Below, piece after piece: positions 62,448 through 64,000 of a stretch of 64,000 nt of DNA. Source of the DNA: Marinoscillum sp. MHG1-6. GTDB taxonomy: Bacteria > Bacteroidota > Bacteroidia > Cytophagales > Cyclobacteriaceae. Below the pieces are notes generated by a model. The model saw nothing but the letters and a program-made list of their open reading frames with translations, was not told the origin of the DNA and did no database searches. Each line of letters opens with the position of its first letter. Positions within the stretch are counted from its first letter, which is position 1. The position numbers and the translations under genes were made by a program. Location: positions 186,001-250,000 of the forward strand of contig NZ_JAMZMI010000001.1 in NCBI RefSeq assembly GCF_024714475.1, given 5' to 3'.

Positions 62448-63632
62448 ATGTCTGTAACCAGGGTTAGATATATTATCTTTTTGAGGGACGTATTGATTTT
62501 GTCCCTGACCTCCTTCGGAGGCCCAACAGCCCACATGGGAATGTTCCTGGATATGTTAGTAAAAAAAAGAGCCTATCTAACCGAACAAGATCTCATCGAA
62601 CTTTATGCCTTATGTCAGATTCTGCCGGGACCTACCTCCACTCAGACCATTACATCAATAGGATTTAAAATAGGTGGACCCGGATTGGCCTATTTGACCT
62701 TGCTCGTCTGGGCACTTCCCGCCGTGACAATCATGACAACGCTTGGCATCATGATGACTTTCTTCCAGGAAATGGACATTTCCCTGGACTTCTTAAAGTT
62801 CATTCTACCCATTGCCGTGGGAATTGTAGCTTACTCAGCCTATCGCATTTCCAGTAGCGTAGTTAGCAGTAAAACAGGTTTTTTCCTGATGATCATTTCC
62901 ATTTTGGGGGCCTATTTATTCAGGACACCCTTTGCTTTCCCTATTATGATCCTCATTGGCGGTTTTGTGACCGCATTTAAATTCAAAAAGCATGAGCCCG
63001 TGGAGGAAAAAGGCACCATCAAAATCAAATGGGCCAATTTTTTCTTATGGCTGGCAGTCTTTTTATTCGCAGCCATTTTAGGGGGAATAACAAAGAACCT
63101 TCCAATCAGACTATTTGAAAACTTCTATAGAAACGGTAGCCTGATTTTCGGTGGTGGCCAGGTACTGGTGCCTCTCTTGTACACTGAGTTTGTAGAATTC
63201 AAAAGATACTTAACCTCTGAAGAGTTCTTGTCAGGTTATGGATTTGTTCAGGCCTTACCGGGTCCTGTTTTCTCCTTTAGTGCCTATGTAGGTGCTGTAA
63301 GCATGCGTGATACCAGCATCCTGTTTCAAGTCATCGGGGCTTTAATGGCTGCTGCAGGGGTTTTCCTCCCCGGAACGTTCCTTATCTATTTTGTCATTCG
63401 ATTTTGGGAAGACCTTAAAAAGTACCGGATCGTAAGAGCGTCACTTGAGGGGATCAATGCGGTAAGTTCCGGGATGGTCATCGCTGCCACTTTCCTGCTT
63501 CTGGAACCGATGGAGCCCAGCACCCTAAACTATCTCCTTTTGATTGGAACGGCATTTCTCTTGTTCTTTACGAAGATTCCGACGCCTGTAGTCATCATCG
63601 TAGGATTGGTCACCGGAATTATTCTGCAATAA
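62448..63632 (+). CDS. chrA: Chromate transporter ChrA
   Basis: A CHR-family membrane transporter of 394 residues with two homologous halves, the long-chain form. The first half has SFGGPTAHMGMFLDMLVKK and the LCQILPGPTSTQ motif near 55. The second repeats this as IFGGGQVLVPLLYTEFVE and YGFVQALPGPVFSFSAYVG near 265. Such proteins export chromate, or may act on other oxyanions such as sulfate, in exchange for protons. Ten or more hydrophobic segments are present. It ends just before a bidirectional terminator. Whether it confers chromate resistance here is inference. Confidence 0.93.
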   Translation: MSVTRVRYIIFLRDVLILSLTSFGGPTAHMGMFLDMLVKKRAYLTEQDLIELYALCQILPGPTSTQTITSIGFKIGGPGLAYLTLLVWALPAVTIMTTLGIMMTFFQEMDISLDFLKFILPIAVGIVAYSAYRISSSVVSSKTGFFLMIISILGAYLFRTPFAFPIMILIGGFVTAFKFKKHEPVEEKGTIKIKWANFFLWLAVFLFAAILGGITKNLPIRLFENFYRNGSLIFGGGQVLVPLLYTEFVEFKRYLTSEEFLSGYGFVQALPGPVFSFSAYVGAVSMRDTSILFQVIGALMAAAGVFLPGTFLIYFVIRFWEDLKKYRIVRASLEGINAVSSGMVIAATFLLLEPMEPSTLNYLLLIGTAFLLFFTKIPTPVVIIVGLVTGIILQ

Positions 63633-63633
63633 A

Positions 63634-63663
63634 AAAGCCGTGATTCCTAAGAACCACGGCTTT
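63634..63663. terminator. Bidirectional rho-independent terminator
   Basis: A 9-base stem, AAAGCCGTG and CACGGCTTT, with further pairing TTC/GAA across a mismatch and a 4-base loop, lies between the convergent chrA and OmpH-like genes. It ends in T-runs on both strands, so it can stop transcription from either side. Confidence 0.85.
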
Positions 63664-63683
63664 ACAGATATATGGTAATCCTT

Positions 63684-64000
63684 TTATTCTGATTTTGCAG
63701 GAGGTGTCACTCCCAATTTTTTCAGGATAAGGTCAGACACATCATCATCTTCTCTTGCGTAAAGCAATACATCAAAACCAGGAGTCCCTGCACTGAAAAT
63801 GTGTGTGTAGCTGTTTTCCTTAGCCACCTGCTCAATAGCATTACCAATTTTCTCGTAAACTGGCTTTAGCAATGTGTTTCTCTTGTTCATTAGAGATGTC
63901 TCAGCATCCTGACTGAACTTTTGAATTGACTGCTGAAGTTGCTGAATTTCCTGCTCTTTGTCAGCTCTTATCAGCTCATCATAAGTGGCTACATTTTGCT
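63684..64000 (-). CDS. OmpH/Skp family periplasmic chaperone (partial)
   Basis: The 3' part of a minus-strand gene runs off the right edge; about 105 residues are visible. The upstream frame reads YDELIRADKEQEIQQLQQSI, a long charged and Gln-rich helix typical of the Skp/OmpH tentacle. A C-terminal segment follows with VYEKIGNAIEQVAKENSYTH, the usual end of the family, and DVLLYAREDDDVSDLIL. The ATG at 63890 is internal and not the true start. Skp chaperones carry outer-membrane proteins through the periplasm. The signal peptide and the first helix lie outside the window. Confidence 0.88.
   Translation of the reverse strand, partial: QNVATYDELIRADKEQEIQQLQQSIQKFSQDAETSLMNKRNTLLKPVYEKIGNAIEQVAKENSYTHIFSAGTPGFDVLLYAREDDDVSDLILKKLGVTPPAKSE

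Overview
The window looks like a chromosome segment of a Bacteroidota bacterium, most likely a Cytophagales relative. The reasons are a PorZ-like protein of the type IX secretion system, TAnnTTTG promoter boxes in front of many genes with little use of Shine-Dalgarno sites, SLBB-type Wza proteins with Bacteroidota features, a CxxxY-type CcmE, and a four-helix-bundle (S23-like) gene inserted in an operon. There is no rRNA, tRNA, CRISPR array or insertion sequence that I can support. The window is very gene-dense; no gap exceeds 300 bases, and the longest (42304-42563, 18936-19143 and 17345-17567) hold promoters.

From about 1 to 42300 almost everything is on the minus strand and builds surface polysaccharide. 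Reading in the direction of transcription (right to left), the first block is nucleotide-sugar supply (42303 to 35190): UDP-GlcA 4-epimerase, rfbB, rfbA, rfbC, UDP-Glc dehydrogenase, UDP-xylose synthase and a UDP-HexNAc dehydrogenase. It is followed by sulfate activation, cysC-cysD-cysN-cysQ (35147 to 31078), which makes PAPS and recycles PAP. Next is a complete Wzx/Wzy-type polysaccharide cluster (31024 to 17568): Wza, Wzz, Wzx, Wzy, glycosyltransferases including a STELLO/DUF288-type enzyme, an acyltransferase and an initiating phosphoglycosyltransferase. Directly behind it is a second, parallel cluster (17344 to 2290) with its own Wza, Wzz, Wzx, Wzy, glycosyltransferases and initiating enzyme, plus a pyruvyltransferase, an FrhB-like iron-sulfur protein, and gmd/fcl for GDP-fucose. 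A WecA/TagO-type transferase and pheS close the left end.

From 42564 the orientation flips to plus and the content is housekeeping: cytochrome c maturation (ccmB-C-D-E-F), a DUF2520 Rossmann protein, a UbiA prenyltransferase, purN, purH, and the cell-shape operon mreB-mreC-mreD-PBP2-rodA. After one minus-strand acidic protein of unknown function come a 2Fe-2S ferredoxin, thymidine kinase, porZ, recO, a 2-oxoglutarate dioxygenase and chrA. A minus-strand OmpH/Skp-like gene runs off the right edge.

Functionally, the left two thirds can supply GDP-fucose, UDP-GlcA, UDP-GalA, UDP-xylose, a UDP-HexNAc uronate, a dTDP-6-deoxyhexose intermediate, and PAPS. It can assemble, flip, polymerise and export what look like two different acidic, possibly sulfated and pyruvylated, polysaccharides. 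No sulfotransferase, no rfbD and no tyrosine autokinase are in the window. The most notable points are the tandem pair of full export systems, the CxxxY-type CcmE, the four-helix-bundle gene with a heptamer repeat tract splitting cysD from cysN, the FrhB-like/pyruvyltransferase pair, the STELLO-like gene, and the unusual KTS motif in PBP2.
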